Assembly: GCF_011170125.1 (NCBI RefSeq)
Contig: NZ_BLLN01000005.1
Span: 1,798,001-1,862,000, forward strand
Reading direction: 5' to 3'
DNA from: Streptomyces diastaticus subsp. diastaticus
Lineage (GTDB): Bacteria; Actinomycetota; Actinomycetes; Streptomycetales; Streptomycetaceae
Length of the DNA: 64,000 nt
The notes beneath the pieces were generated by a model, which saw only the letters and a program-made list of their open reading frames with translations, was not told the DNA's origin and searched no databases. Below are positions 48,308 to 59,710 of this stretch, in pieces (position 1 is the stretch's first letter; every line of letters starts with the position of its first letter). A program made the translations under genes and the position numbers.

Positions 48308-48344
48308 CCCGTGGGCCCGGCGCAGGAGCGGCCGGGCCCACGGG
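48308..48344 (-). terminator. 14-bp hairpin after the first L,D-transpeptidase gene
   Basis: CCCGTGGGCCCGGC (48308-48321) pairs exactly with 48331-48344 over a 9-base loop, 13 bases past the stop. Confidence 0.7.
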
Positions 48345-48357
48345 AGAGGGTGGCGGA

Positions 48358-49611
48358 TCAGCCCTCGGGCTGGGGGTTCCACTTCTTCCAGTCGAGGTTC
48401 CAGGCGTTGAGCCCGTTCCACCACTGGATCTCCTTGTCGTCGGAGTTCTTGACCACGACCACGTCGCCGATCATCGAGTTGTCGTAGAACCAGGCGCCGG
48501 GTGCCTTCTTGTCCCAGCCGCCACGGCTGTCGCGCAGGCCGACACAGCCGTGGGAGGCGTTGTGGTTGCCGAAGGCGCCGCCGGACCAGTAGTTGCCGTG
48601 GATGAAGGTGCCGGAGGTCGACAGGCGCATGGCGTGCGGCACGTCCTTGATGTCGTACTCGCCGCCGAAGCCGACGGTCTCCCCGTTCATCCGGGTGACC
48701 TGGTGCTTCTCGGTGATGACCATCTGGCCGTTGTAGGTGGGGGTGCCGGGGGCGCCCGCGGTGATGGGGATGGTCTTGAGCAGTTCGCCGTCCCGCTCGA
48801 CCTTCATCGTCTTCTTCTTGGCGTCCACCGTGGAGACCTGCGAGCGGCCGATGGTGAAGGTGACCTTCTTGGCCTGCTCGCCGTAGACGCCGGGCCTGCC
48901 CTCGACGCCGTCCAGGTTGAGTCTGACGGTGACCTCGGTGCCCGGCTCCCAGTACTCCTCGGGCCGGAAGTCGAGGCGGTCGTTGCCGTACCACTGGGAG
49001 CGGATCTCCACCTCGGGCTCGGCGGTGACGGTGACCGCCCGCTCGACCGCCTCCGGCGCGGTGATGCCCCGGGTGAACCGGAGCGAGACCGGCATGCCGA
49101 CGCCGACCTTGGAGCCGTCCTCCGGGGTGAAGTGCCCGACGAAGGTGTTCTCGGGGACCAGCGTCGTGAACGTCTGGTCCTTGGCGGACTCCCGGCCCTC
49201 ACTGTCCTTCGCCACCGCGTGCACCTGGTACTCGGTCGCCGCCGCGAGGTGGTGGGCCGGCTTCCAGGAGGCACCGTCCTTGGCGACGGTCCCCTCGATC
49301 TCGTTGCCCTTGCTGTCGGTGACCTTCACCGAGGACAGCTTGCCCTGCTCGGCGGTGATCTTCAGCGCCCCGCTGGTCGCCACCGACTCGGCGCCGTCCT
49401 TCGGCGCGATCGACACGACCGCCTCCGACGGGGCCGTTCTGTCCGCCGCCGGCTTGCTCCCGCCGCCCTTGCCGTCCTCGGCCACGCCGTCCCCGCCGGA
49501 GCCACAGGCGGTCAGCGCCACCAGCATCGCCCCCAGCACCAGGCTCATCGCGCCCCGCGCACGCCCGGCGCGTACGCCAACCGACGCCCCCGATATCGGT
49601 CGCCCGTCCAC
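48358..49611 (-). CDS. L,D-transpeptidase lipoprotein, copy 1
   Basis: 417 residues from GTG 49611; the ribosome site is weak and a start at the internal MSLVLGAML is also possible. Lipobox ALTAC (C36), linker, two Ig-like domains (about 60-260, including VGHFTPEDGSKVGVGMPVSLRFTR), then the YkuD catalytic domain (about 270-395) with MVITEK, HGNYW and the active-site SHGCVGLRD. A Trp-rich C-terminus (WNGLNAWNLDWKKW) follows, as in mycobacterial LdtMt2-type enzymes. It forms 3-3 crosslinks in peptidoglycan at the outer membrane face. Tandem with copy 2. Confidence 0.94.
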   Translation of the reverse strand: MDGRPISGASVGVRAGRARGAMSLVLGAMLVALTACGSGGDGVAEDGKGGGSKPAADRTAPSEAVVSIAPKDGAESVATSGALKITAEQGKLSSVKVTDSKGNEIEGTVAKDGASWKPAHHLAAATEYQVHAVAKDSEGRESAKDQTFTTLVPENTFVGHFTPEDGSKVGVGMPVSLRFTRGITAPEAVERAVTVTAEPEVEIRSQWYGNDRLDFRPEEYWEPGTEVTVRLNLDGVEGRPGVYGEQAKKVTFTIGRSQVSTVDAKKKTMKVERDGELLKTIPITAGAPGTPTYNGQMVITEKHQVTRMNGETVGFGGEYDIKDVPHAMRLSTSGTFIHGNYWSGGAFGNHNASHGCVGLRDSRGGWDKKAPGAWFYDNSMIGDVVVVKNSDDKEIQWWNGLNAWNLDWKKWNPQPEG

Positions 49612-49807
49612 AGTCTGTCTCCCCTCGCACGGCCTGCCCCCAGGCCCGCACTTGTGCGCCTGATCCGCGCCCGCCCAGCGCCGCGCCCGGATCGGTCACG
49701 GGGCGGCACTGGGTAGATAACCACACAGCTCAGGGGGGTGACCCCGGAGGGATGTCACCGTTCGGTCCCAACTGGCCGACGAGGGCCGCGGGTGACGCCG
49801 AGCGGGG

Positions 49808-51022
49808 TCAGCCGAGCGCCGAACCGGCTCGCCACTCGCGCCAGTCGAGGTTCCAGCCGCCCAGCCCGTTGTCGGGCGCCACGGTCCGGTCGTCGGAGTT
49901 GACCACCTCGACCACGTCCCCGATCAGGCTCCGGTCGTAGAACCAGCCGGCCGGGGTGGCGTGGCCGCCGCCCTTGACGTCGCGCAGCCCGACGCAGCCG
50001 TGGCTGACGTTGCTGCGGCCGAAGACCGAGTCCCCCGCCCAGTAGTTGCCGTGCAGGAAGGTGCCCGACCGGGTCAGCCGCATCGCGTGCGGCACGTCCG
50101 GGATGTCGTACTCGCCGCCGTAGCCGACCGTGGCCCCGTCCATCCGGGTGACGTCGAGCATCTCGGTCACCACCATGCGGCCGTTGTACGTGGTGGAGCC
50201 CGGCGCCCCGGCGGTGACCGGCACCGTCACCGGCTCCTCTCCCGCGCGGACCACCCGCATGGTGTGCGCGGCGGCGTCGACCGTGCTGACCTGGCTGCGG
50301 CCGACGGTGAAGGTGAACGCCTTGCGCTGGAGGCCGAAGACCCCGGGCGCGCCCTCCACGTCGCGCAGTCCTAGGGCGACGGTGACCTCGGTGCCGGGCT
50401 CCCAGTACCTCTCGGGCCGGAAGTCGAGCCGGTCACGGCCGAACCAGTGCCCGGCCACCGGCACCTCGGGGTCGGCGGTGACCCGCACCGCGCGCTCGAC
50501 GGCCATCCGGTCGGCGATCTCCCGGTTGAACTCCAGCGAGACGATCATGCCGGTGCCGACCGTGGCGCGGTTCTCCGGCGTCACGTAGCCGATGAACCGC
50601 TCCCGGGGCACCACCGTGGTGAAGGAGGCGTGCCGGGCCGCCCGCCGCTCCCCGTCCGAGGCGACGGCGTGCACGGTGTACTTGGCGGCCAGCGCCAGCA
50701 CGCCGTCCACCGGCCGCCAGCGCCGCCCGTCGCCGGACAGCTCCCCGGGCACCGGCTCCTTGCGGGCGTCGCGTACCCGGACCACCTTCACCGACTCCAG
50801 CCGCCCCCGCTCCACCCGCACCTCCAGCGGCCCGTCCGGCCCCACCCCCACACTGCCGTCCGAAGGGGTGATGGTGATCCGCACCGGCCGGCCGGGCCCG
50901 CCGCCCGCCGGGTCGTCGGCCGGGCCGCCGCCCGCCCCGCACCCGGCGAGGGCGGCCACCAGGGCCAGCACCGCCGCCGCTGCCGCTGCTGCGCGCCGAG
51001 CGCGCGTCCTGTCGTTCTTCAC
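49808..51022 (-). CDS. L,D-transpeptidase lipoprotein, copy 2
   Basis: 404 residues, start 51022. Same design as copy 1: Ala-rich signal with lipobox LAGC (C28), Ig-like domains (FIGYVTPENRATVGTGMIVSLEFNR) and YkuD domain with HGNYWAG and SHGCVGLRDVKGG, ending NGLGGWNLDWREW. The catalytic Cys and preceding His are intact. The 196 bases between the two copies and the level of divergence indicate an old duplication with separate promoters. Divergent from glgX. Confidence 0.94.
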   Translation of the reverse strand: MKNDRTRARRAAAAAAAVLALVAALAGCGAGGGPADDPAGGGPGRPVRITITPSDGSVGVGPDGPLEVRVERGRLESVKVVRVRDARKEPVPGELSGDGRRWRPVDGVLALAAKYTVHAVASDGERRAARHASFTTVVPRERFIGYVTPENRATVGTGMIVSLEFNREIADRMAVERAVRVTADPEVPVAGHWFGRDRLDFRPERYWEPGTEVTVALGLRDVEGAPGVFGLQRKAFTFTVGRSQVSTVDAAAHTMRVVRAGEEPVTVPVTAGAPGSTTYNGRMVVTEMLDVTRMDGATVGYGGEYDIPDVPHAMRLTRSGTFLHGNYWAGDSVFGRSNVSHGCVGLRDVKGGGHATPAGWFYDRSLIGDVVEVVNSDDRTVAPDNGLGGWNLDWREWRAGSALG

Positions 51023-51204
51023 GACGGATGCAACGACAGGCCCCCGCCGGGGGAAACGTCACCCTGGTGCACGCCGCCACTTTCGGCCCAGCGGCAGTAC
51101 GCAGGCTCCGGCCTGGGCAGGAACAGTGCAGCAGGACCGCGTACGGGCGGCGCCGGGACCCGTCGGCACCGTGCCGGTCCGTCGGAGTCGCGGGAGGCGG
51201 ACAG

Positions 51205-53472
<2,268 letters not shown>

Positions 53473-53475
53473 GCC

Positions 53476-53504
53476 GGGGCGCACCCGCCGGCCGGGCGCG
53501 CCCC
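53476..53504. terminator. Hairpin between convergent glgX and ABC-2 permease genes
   Basis: GGGGCGC (53476-53482) pairs with 53498-53504; the loop is GC-rich and can fold further. It occupies nearly the whole gap between the two convergent stops. Confidence 0.5.
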
Positions 53505-53505
53505 C

Positions 53506-54276
53506 TCACTCCCAGCGGAACCAGCGGATCGCGCCCAGCGACAGCGCCGCGCCCCACAGCGCGGCCACCGCCAGGTGCGACCAGGACGGCCAGTCACCGG
53601 CGGCGGCCTGGTCGAGGGCCTGCACGGCGGCGCCGAAGGGGGTGAAGGAGACGATCCGGGCCAGCACGTCCGGCATGGCCTGGATCGGGAGCCACACGCC
53701 CGCGGTGAACATCGACGGGAAGAAGACGACCGAGCCGATGGCGGTGGCGATCTTGGTGGTGGGGGCGACGGCGGAGATGAACGCGCCGAGCGCCAGCGCG
53801 CAGACGATGGCCAGCAGCAGGGCCAGCAGGTAGCCGGCGGCCTGCCCGGGCAGCGCCACGTCGAACACGGTCCGCCCGGCCACGATCACCAGCACCGCGG
53901 AGACCAGGGAGGCCCCGCCGTGCAGACCCATCTGCGCGCCGAGCACCGCCTGCGGGCGGACCGGGGTGACCGACATCCGGCGCAGGATGCCGCGTTCGCG
54001 GTAGCCGGTGATCACCGGGGGCATCGCCTGGAGCCCGGCCATGATCATCGCGAGCACCACGGAGACCGGCACGTACAGCTCGATGATCCGCTGCCCGCCG
54101 TTGGCCGGGTCGGGTTCGCGGAAGCCCGGGATGGCGCCGAGGATCGCGAGGAGCAGGACGGGGAAGCCGAGGATCCAGAAGAGGCTGCCCGGTTCGCGCA
54201 GGAACAGCCGGGTCTCGGTGCGCAGCACGGCTCGGCCGGGCGACGCCTTGCGGGCGGGGGCGGCGGCGCTGCTCAT
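53506..54276 (-). CDS. ABC-2 type exporter permease
   Basis: 256 residues, ATG 54276, overlapping the ATPase stop (ATGA). Six membrane segments in the ABC-2 pattern: RETRLFLREPGSLFWILGFPVLLLAIL, then a larger outer loop (NGGQRIIELYVP), IMAGLQAMPPVITGYRERGILRRMSVTPVRP with the coupling helix, and FFPSMFTAGVWLPIQAMPDVLARI. DrrB-like; such pairs often export antibiotics or lipids. Pairs with the adjacent ATPase. Confidence 0.92.
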   Translation of the reverse strand: MSSAAAPARKASPGRAVLRTETRLFLREPGSLFWILGFPVLLLAILGAIPGFREPDPANGGQRIIELYVPVSVVLAMIMAGLQAMPPVITGYRERGILRRMSVTPVRPQAVLGAQMGLHGGASLVSAVLVIVAGRTVFDVALPGQAAGYLLALLLAIVCALALGAFISAVAPTTKIATAIGSVVFFPSMFTAGVWLPIQAMPDVLARIVSFTPFGAAVQALDQAAAGDWPSWSHLAVAALWGAALSLGAIRWFRWE

Positions 54277-55175
54277 GCGGCTTCTCCTGTCAGGTCGAGG
54301 AAGGCGTCGTCGAGGGTGGCCTCGACGATCCGCAGCCGGTGCGGGGTGGTGCCGGTGCGGGCGAGGAGGGCGAGCAGGCCCGTCACCGTCTCGTCGGTGC
54401 CGGTGAGGGTGAGCGCCCCGTCGCGCTCCTCCCGGGAGGCGAGCCCCGGCAGCGCGGCGAGGTCGGCGGCGTCCAGCGGCGCGGAGGGCGTGAAGGAGAC
54501 GACGACGGCTCCGGCCGCGCGGCTGACCAGCCCGGCCGGGGTGTCGAGGGCGGCGACGCGGCCGCCGTCGATGACGGCGATCCGGTCGCAGAGCCGCTGG
54601 GCCTCCTCCATGAAGTGGGTGACCAGCAGGACGGTGACGCCGCTGTCGCGGACCTCCTCGATGAGCGCCCAGGTCTCCCGGCGGGCGCGCGGGTCGAGGC
54701 CGGTGGTCAGCTCGTCGAGGACGACGACGCGCGGGTTGCCGATGAGGGCCAGGGCGATGAACAGCCGCTGCTTCTGCCCGCCGGAGAGCTTGGCGAAGCG
54801 GGTGCCGAGCTTCTCGGTGAGACCGAGGCGTCCGGCGAGGGCACGCCAGTCCGCGGGGTCCGGGTAGCAGGCGGCGTAGAGCTGGAGGGCCTCCCGCACG
54901 GTGATCTTCGGCTGGAGCTCGCTCTCCTGGAGCTGGGCACCGAGGACCCGGGTGACGGCGTCCCGCTCACGCACCGGGTCGTACCCGGCGACGCGGACCG
55001 TTCCGGCGTCGGGGTGGCGCAGACCCTCGACGCACTCGACGGTGGTGGTCTTCCCGGCGCCGTTGGGGCCGAGGATGCCGAAGATCTCGCCCTCCTCCAC
55101 GGTGAAGGAGATTCCGTCCACGACCACGCGGCCGCCGTACGCCTTGCGCACTCCGCTGACTTCGATGATGGGCAT
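54273..55175 (-). CDS. ABC exporter ATPase, DrrA-like
   Basis: 300 residues, ATG 55175. Walker A GPNGAGKTT, Q-loop LQESELQPKITV, signature LSGGQKQRLFIALAL, Walker B VVVLDELTTGLD and switch His VTHFMEEA. The C-terminal 80 residues form the regulatory tail of the DrrA type. In the Walker B, Glu is kept (DEL). A perfect palindrome lies 36 bases upstream of its start, shared with the divergent heterodimeric exporter. Confidence 0.93.
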   Translation of the reverse strand: MPIIEVSGVRKAYGGRVVVDGISFTVEEGEIFGILGPNGAGKTTTVECVEGLRHPDAGTVRVAGYDPVRERDAVTRVLGAQLQESELQPKITVREALQLYAACYPDPADWRALAGRLGLTEKLGTRFAKLSGGQKQRLFIALALIGNPRVVVLDELTTGLDPRARRETWALIEEVRDSGVTVLLVTHFMEEAQRLCDRIAVIDGGRVAALDTPAGLVSRAAGAVVVSFTPSAPLDAADLAALPGLASREERDGALTLTGTDETVTGLLALLARTGTTPHRLRIVEATLDDAFLDLTGEAA

Positions 55176-55210
55176 GGACGGGAGTCTGCCGTCACCGTGT
55201 GACGCGAGCC

Positions 55211-55226
55211 TCATCCGATCGGATGA
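55211..55226. promoter_or_regulatory. Perfect 16-bp palindrome between divergent exporter operons
   Basis: TCATCCGATCGGATGA at 55211-55226 reads the same on both strands. It lies in the 174-base gap between the ABC-2 exporter (start 55175, reverse) and the heterodimeric exporter (start 55350, forward), 36 and 124 bases from their starts. Perfect palindromes of this size are typical MarR/TetR-type operators. No regulator gene is adjacent. Confidence 0.6.
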
Positions 55227-55349
55227 CGTCCGGCCCTGGGCGTCCCCGGAGGCGCGGGGCCCGGGTGCCAGGGGCAGGTCCCGGGGCCGAGCCCGGCTGG
55301 GTCAAAAGTCGCTGGTCGGTGTCAGGTGCGAACCGTACGCTCACTGCTG

Positions 55350-57242
55350 ATGTCTGACTCTCCTTCGCTCCCCGAGACCGCCCCGGCGGCCGCCTCCGGC
55401 GCGCCGCCCGGAAGACCCGAGCCGTCGGCGGTGCGCTCGCTGCTGCGGCTGTGGCCGTACGTCCGTCCCGCCCGGGCGCGGCTGGTCACGGCCGTCTTCG
55501 TCGCCATCGTCGCCTCCTGCGTCAGCCTGGTCATCCCACTGGTCCTCAAGTGGATCGTGGACGGCCCGGTGGCGGGCGGCGATCCCGGCGGAGTGTGGCT
55601 GGGCGCCCTGCTGCTGCTCGGCATCGGTGTCGCGGAGGCACTGCTCTTCGGCTTCCGCCGGTGGCTGGTGGCGCGTCCGCTGGCCCGGGTGGAGGCGACG
55701 CTGCGCGGCGACCTCTTCGCCCACATCCAGCGGCTGCCGGTCGCCTTCCACGACCGGTGGGCCTCGGGCCAGCTCCTGTCGCGCGGCACCACCGACCTGA
55801 TGATGCTGCGGATGTTCCTCGCCTTCCCGCTGACCTTCCTGGTGGTCAACGGCGCGACGATCCTCGTCGGCATGGCCGTCCTGCTGGTGCAGGAGTGGAC
55901 GCTCGGCCTGGTGCTGCTCCTCCCCGTCCTGCCGCTGATCGCGGTCTGCTCGCTCTTCGAGTCCCGTTACGCGCGGGTGGCCAGGCAGGCCCAGGACCAG
56001 GCGGGCGACCTGACGACGGTGGTCGAGGAGAGCGTCCTCGGCATCCGGATCATCAAGGGGTTCGGCCGCCACCGCAGCCAGGCGCGGGCCTTCCGCGAGC
56101 AGTCCCGGCGACTGCGCGCGACGGAGCTGGCCAAGGCCAGGCTGCTCGCCTCGATCTGGGCGGTCATCGTGATCCTCCCGGAGCTGGCGCTGGGCGCGGC
56201 GCTGGTCCTCGGCGTCGTCCAGGTGGCCGACGGCGGCCTGTCGGCGGGCACCCTGGTGGCCTTCCTGACGACGGCGCTGGCGCTGCGCTGGCCGGTGGAG
56301 TCGATCGGCTTCCTGCTGGCGATGTGCCAGGAGGCGGCGACGGCGACCCGGCGGTACTTCGAGGTGATCGACACGGCCCGCGAGTCGGAGGGACCGGACA
56401 CGCCCCGGGACACGAGGCCGGCCGGCGTGGCGCCGGAGCCGGCCGGGCCCGCCGACGGCCTGCGCTTCTCGGGCGTCGTCTTCCGCTTCCCCGACGCGGC
56501 ACCGGACTCCCGGCCGGTGCTGGACGGCGTCGACCTGCACATCCGCTCCGGAGAGACGATGGCGCTGGTCGGCGCGACCGGCAGCGGCAAGACGGCGCTG
56601 ACGGCGCTGGTGCCCCGGCTGCACGAGATCACGGCCGGGCGGATCACGCTGGACGGGCAGGACATCACCGCGCTGACCCGGGCCGAGCTGCGGTCGCGGG
56701 TGGCGCTCGCCTTCGAGGAGCCGACCCTCTTCTCGGCGACGGTCGGGGAGAACGTCCTGATGGGCGCGGACGGTTCGGCCGGCCAGACCGAGTTGCGCGG
56801 CGCGCTGGAGGTGGCCCAGGCCGACTTCGTCGACCGGCTGCCCGGCGGCACCGCGACGCAGGTCGGCGAGCAGGGGCTGAGCCTCTCCGGCGGTCAGCGG
56901 CAGCGCCTGGCCCTGGCCCGGGCCGTCGTCGGAGGACCGCGCTTCCTGGTGATGGACGACCCGCTCTCCGCGCTCGACGTGCACACCGAGGCCCTGGTCG
57001 AGGAGGCGCTGCGCCGGGTGCTGAAGGGCACGACGGCGCTGGTGGTGGCGCACCGCCCGTCGACGGTGCTGCTGGCGGACCGGGTGGCGCTGCTCTCCGG
57101 CGGCCGCGTCACCGCCGTCGGCACCCACCAGGAACTGCTGCGGGAGAGCGCCGAGTACGCCTGGCTGATGTCGGGCGCGGACGCGCCTTCGGACCAGGAC
57201 GCGACGGGCCCGGCCGAGACGGCGAAGGGAACGAACAGATGA
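55350..57242 (+). CDS. Heterodimeric ABC exporter subunit with degenerate ATPase site
   Basis: 630 residues from ATG 55350; a GTG at 55326 is an alternative and neither has a good ribosome site. Six-helix transmembrane domain (about 35-330), linker, ATPase domain (about 370-600). Walker A GATGSGKTA and signature LSLSGGQRQRLALARAV are canonical, but the catalytic Glu after Walker B is Asp (VMDDPLSALD) and the Q-loop reads AFEEPTLFS, without Gln. The switch His is present (VVAHRPST). Such asymmetry is typical of one half of a heterodimer. Its stop overlaps the next subunit's start. Confidence 0.9.
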   Translation: MSDSPSLPETAPAAASGAPPGRPEPSAVRSLLRLWPYVRPARARLVTAVFVAIVASCVSLVIPLVLKWIVDGPVAGGDPGGVWLGALLLLGIGVAEALLFGFRRWLVARPLARVEATLRGDLFAHIQRLPVAFHDRWASGQLLSRGTTDLMMLRMFLAFPLTFLVVNGATILVGMAVLLVQEWTLGLVLLLPVLPLIAVCSLFESRYARVARQAQDQAGDLTTVVEESVLGIRIIKGFGRHRSQARAFREQSRRLRATELAKARLLASIWAVIVILPELALGAALVLGVVQVADGGLSAGTLVAFLTTALALRWPVESIGFLLAMCQEAATATRRYFEVIDTARESEGPDTPRDTRPAGVAPEPAGPADGLRFSGVVFRFPDAAPDSRPVLDGVDLHIRSGETMALVGATGSGKTALTALVPRLHEITAGRITLDGQDITALTRAELRSRVALAFEEPTLFSATVGENVLMGADGSAGQTELRGALEVAQADFVDRLPGGTATQVGEQGLSLSGGQRQRLALARAVVGGPRFLVMDDPLSALDVHTEALVEEALRRVLKGTTALVVAHRPSTVLLADRVALLSGGRVTAVGTHQELLRESAEYAWLMSGADAPSDQDATGPAETAKGTNR

Positions 57243-59155
57243 CGACCGAGTCCCGCCCGCAGGAGGACCCCGCCGAGCGGACCGGGCCGGACGGCACCCG
57301 CCCTCCCGGCACCGCCGCTCCGGCCGCCCCGGTGCCGCCGGACGCGCCCGCCGTCCCGGCGCCCGACCCGTTCGACCAGGACGACCTGCCCACCCCGCCC
57401 GGCGCGACGGGTTCGCTGCTGCGCTCCCTGCTGGCGCCCATGCGGGCCCGGGTCGGGTTCGTCGTCCTGCTGCTCCTGCTCCAGCAGGCCGCCATCCAGG
57501 CCGGTCCGCTGCTGGTGGCGTACGCCATCGACCAGGGGGTGCCCGCGGTGCGGGAGGGCCGGTGGGGGCCGCTGGTGGCGGTCGGCGCCGGATACCTGCT
57601 GTGCGCGCTGGCCGGCGGGCTGCTCCAGTACGCCTTCCTGATCCGGTCGGCGGTGGTCAGCCAGGACGTCCTGCTCGACCTGCGGGGCCGGATCTTCCGG
57701 CACGGGCAGGCGCTGAGCCTGGACTTCCACGAGCGGTACACCTCGGGGCGGCTGATCTCCCGGGCCACCACCGACGTGGAGTCGCTGCGCGAACTGCTCG
57801 ACGAGGGTCTCCAGGAGCTGGTGATGGTCCTGGTGTCGTTCGTCTACATCGGCGGCATGCTGCTCTGGCTGGACCTGGGCGTCGGCTCGGTGGCGGTCCT
57901 CTCCTTCGTCCCGCTGTACCTGCTGGTGCGGCTCTACCGGCGCCGGGTGGGCCGGGTGTACGCCCGCAGGTCGACGGCGATCGCGCGGGTCATCGTCAAG
58001 TTCACCGAGACGGTCAACGGCATCCGCCCGGTCCGCGCCTTCCGCCGCGAGCAGGCCAACGACCGGGAGTTCGCGGAGCTCAACCGCGCCCACGAGCGTT
58101 CCAACGGCGACGCGCTGCTGGAGATGGCCCGGTACGTGATCGGCTCCCGGCTGGTGGCCAACACGGCGGTCGCGGGCATGGTGCTGTGGGGCGCCTGGCG
58201 GGTCGCGGACGGCGCGCTCGCCCTGGGCGTGCTGGCCGCCGCGGTGCTGTACATCCGTCGGCTGTACGACCCGATCGACCGGATGGCGATGTTCCTCAAC
58301 GCCTACCAGTCGGCCGCCGCCTCCCTGGAGAAGATCGCGGGCCTGCTGGCGCAGCGCCCGGCCGTCCCCGAGCCCGAGGCACCGGCCTCCCTGCCCGCCC
58401 TGGCGGGTGCGGCACCCGGGCGGACCGTGGAGTTCGCCGGGGTCTCCTTCGGCTACCGCACCGGCGGTGAGGTGCTGCCCCGCTTCGACCTGCTGATCCC
58501 CGCCGGACAGACGGTCGCCGTGGTCGGCTCCACCGGAGCGGGCAAGTCGACGCTGGCCAAGCTGCTGGCCCGCTTCTACGACCCCTCGGCCGGCCAGGTC
58601 CGGCTGGACGGCGTGGACCTGCGGGAGCTGGCCACCCCCGAACTGCGCCGCGGAGTGGTGATGGTGACCCAGGAGGCGTTCCTGTTCTCCGGCACGGTCG
58701 CGGAGAACATCGCCATCGGCCGCCCCGACGCCACCCGCGCCGAGGTGGAGGCGGCGGCCCGGGCCATCGGCGCCCACGCGTTCATCACCGCGCTGCCCGA
58801 CGGCTACGACACGGACGTGCGCAAGCGCGGCGGGCGCATCTCGGCGGGCCAGCGCCAGTTGGTCGGCTTCGCCCGCGCGCTGCTCGCCGACCCGGCGGTG
58901 CTGATCCTCGACGAGGCGACCAGCTCCCTGGACATCCCCGGCGAACGGGCGGTGCAGCGGGCCCTGGACACGGTGCTGCGCGGCCGCACGGCCGTGGTGA
59001 TCGCGCACCGCCTGTCGACGGTGGAGATCGCCGACCGGGTCCTGGTGATGGAGGGCGGCCGCGTCGTCGAGGACGGCACCCCGGCAGAACTCCTCTCGGG
59101 CACCGGGGTGTTCGCGGGACTGCACCGGGCGTGGCGGGAGAGTGTGGTGAGCTGA
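57239..59155 (+). CDS. Heterodimeric ABC exporter subunit with canonical Walker B
   Basis: 638 residues, ATG 57239 (ATGA overlap). A Pro/Ala-rich cytosolic N-terminus of about 60 residues, then six membrane helices, then the ATPase domain: Walker A GSTGAGKST, Q-loop VTQEAFLFS, Walker B VLILDEATSSLD with Glu, switch His IAHRLSTVE. Its signature, GRISAGQRQLVGFARALL, departs from LSGGQ. The canonical signature of the partner and the canonical Walker B of this one form the one competent site, as in TM287/288-type exporters. Substrate unknown. Confidence 0.93.
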   Translation: MTTESRPQEDPAERTGPDGTRPPGTAAPAAPVPPDAPAVPAPDPFDQDDLPTPPGATGSLLRSLLAPMRARVGFVVLLLLLQQAAIQAGPLLVAYAIDQGVPAVREGRWGPLVAVGAGYLLCALAGGLLQYAFLIRSAVVSQDVLLDLRGRIFRHGQALSLDFHERYTSGRLISRATTDVESLRELLDEGLQELVMVLVSFVYIGGMLLWLDLGVGSVAVLSFVPLYLLVRLYRRRVGRVYARRSTAIARVIVKFTETVNGIRPVRAFRREQANDREFAELNRAHERSNGDALLEMARYVIGSRLVANTAVAGMVLWGAWRVADGALALGVLAAAVLYIRRLYDPIDRMAMFLNAYQSAAASLEKIAGLLAQRPAVPEPEAPASLPALAGAAPGRTVEFAGVSFGYRTGGEVLPRFDLLIPAGQTVAVVGSTGAGKSTLAKLLARFYDPSAGQVRLDGVDLRELATPELRRGVVMVTQEAFLFSGTVAENIAIGRPDATRAEVEAAARAIGAHAFITALPDGYDTDVRKRGGRISAGQRQLVGFARALLADPAVLILDEATSSLDIPGERAVQRALDTVLRGRTAVVIAHRLSTVEIADRVLVMEGGRVVEDGTPAELLSGTGVFAGLHRAWRESVVS

Positions 59156-59173
59156 CGGCCCGTCGCCGTCCTC

Positions 59174-59225
59174 GGCCGCGCGGGGTGCGCGGCCCCGTCC
59201 CCCGTCGCCTGCCGGGGGGACGGGG
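59174..59225 (+). terminator. Double hairpin after the heterodimeric exporter operon
   Basis: GGCCGCGC (59174-59181) pairs with 59187-59194, then CCCCGTCCCCC (59193-59203) pairs with 59215-59225. It starts 19 bases past the stop codon. Confidence 0.65.
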
Positions 59226-59710
59226 CGGCCGCCCGCGGAAGGGCCGGTGGCCGGGGTACCGGCCATCGGGGCTCGCCCGCGCCGGGGCGCCGGTCCGGGC
59301 CTCCAGGCGTACGGCTCTCCTCCGCGGCGGGGCCCGGTTCCTGGTGGACGAGTGGCGCGCGAACGGCCCTGCTCGTGGGTGGACGCCCCGGGACAGGCGC
59401 CGCATAGCGGACTCCGGCCACCTCTGGGCGGACGATTTCCGGCCAACCTCCGGCCGATGCATGGCATGTACACGCCATGAATGGCACGCTTCCTCCGCAC
59501 GGACCGCACGGTTCACACCGACCGCACACCACGCACCGCAACCGCACCACCGCAGCACGCACCCGCCCGGAGCGCCCCACGCATACCGGTCGGGGCGAAC
59601 AGACGTACCCGCACCGCTACTTCCCCACCCGGACCGCAGCCATGCGGCCCGGTCCCCCACATCCGGCCCGGACGCCCGCCGTCCTGACCGGTCCTCACCA
59701 GGGAGCGCGC
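59226..59710. other. Long region upstream of the thermolysin-family protease
   Basis: About 485 bases with no supportable gene before the protease start. It contains the repeated ATGGC/GCCAT elements at 59460-59485 and, after them, a C-rich untranslated leader of about 220 bases with lower G+C than the coding regions, probably the 5' UTR. Confidence 0.45.
59460..59485 (+). promoter_or_regulatory. Three ATGGC/GCCAT half-sites upstream of the M4 protease
   Basis: CATGGC (59460-59465) and GCCATG (59474-59479) form an inverted repeat with an 8-base spacer; the second half also pairs with ATGGC at 59481-59485. The arrangement suggests an operator with three half-sites about 230 bases ahead of the start codon. 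Confidence 0.4.
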
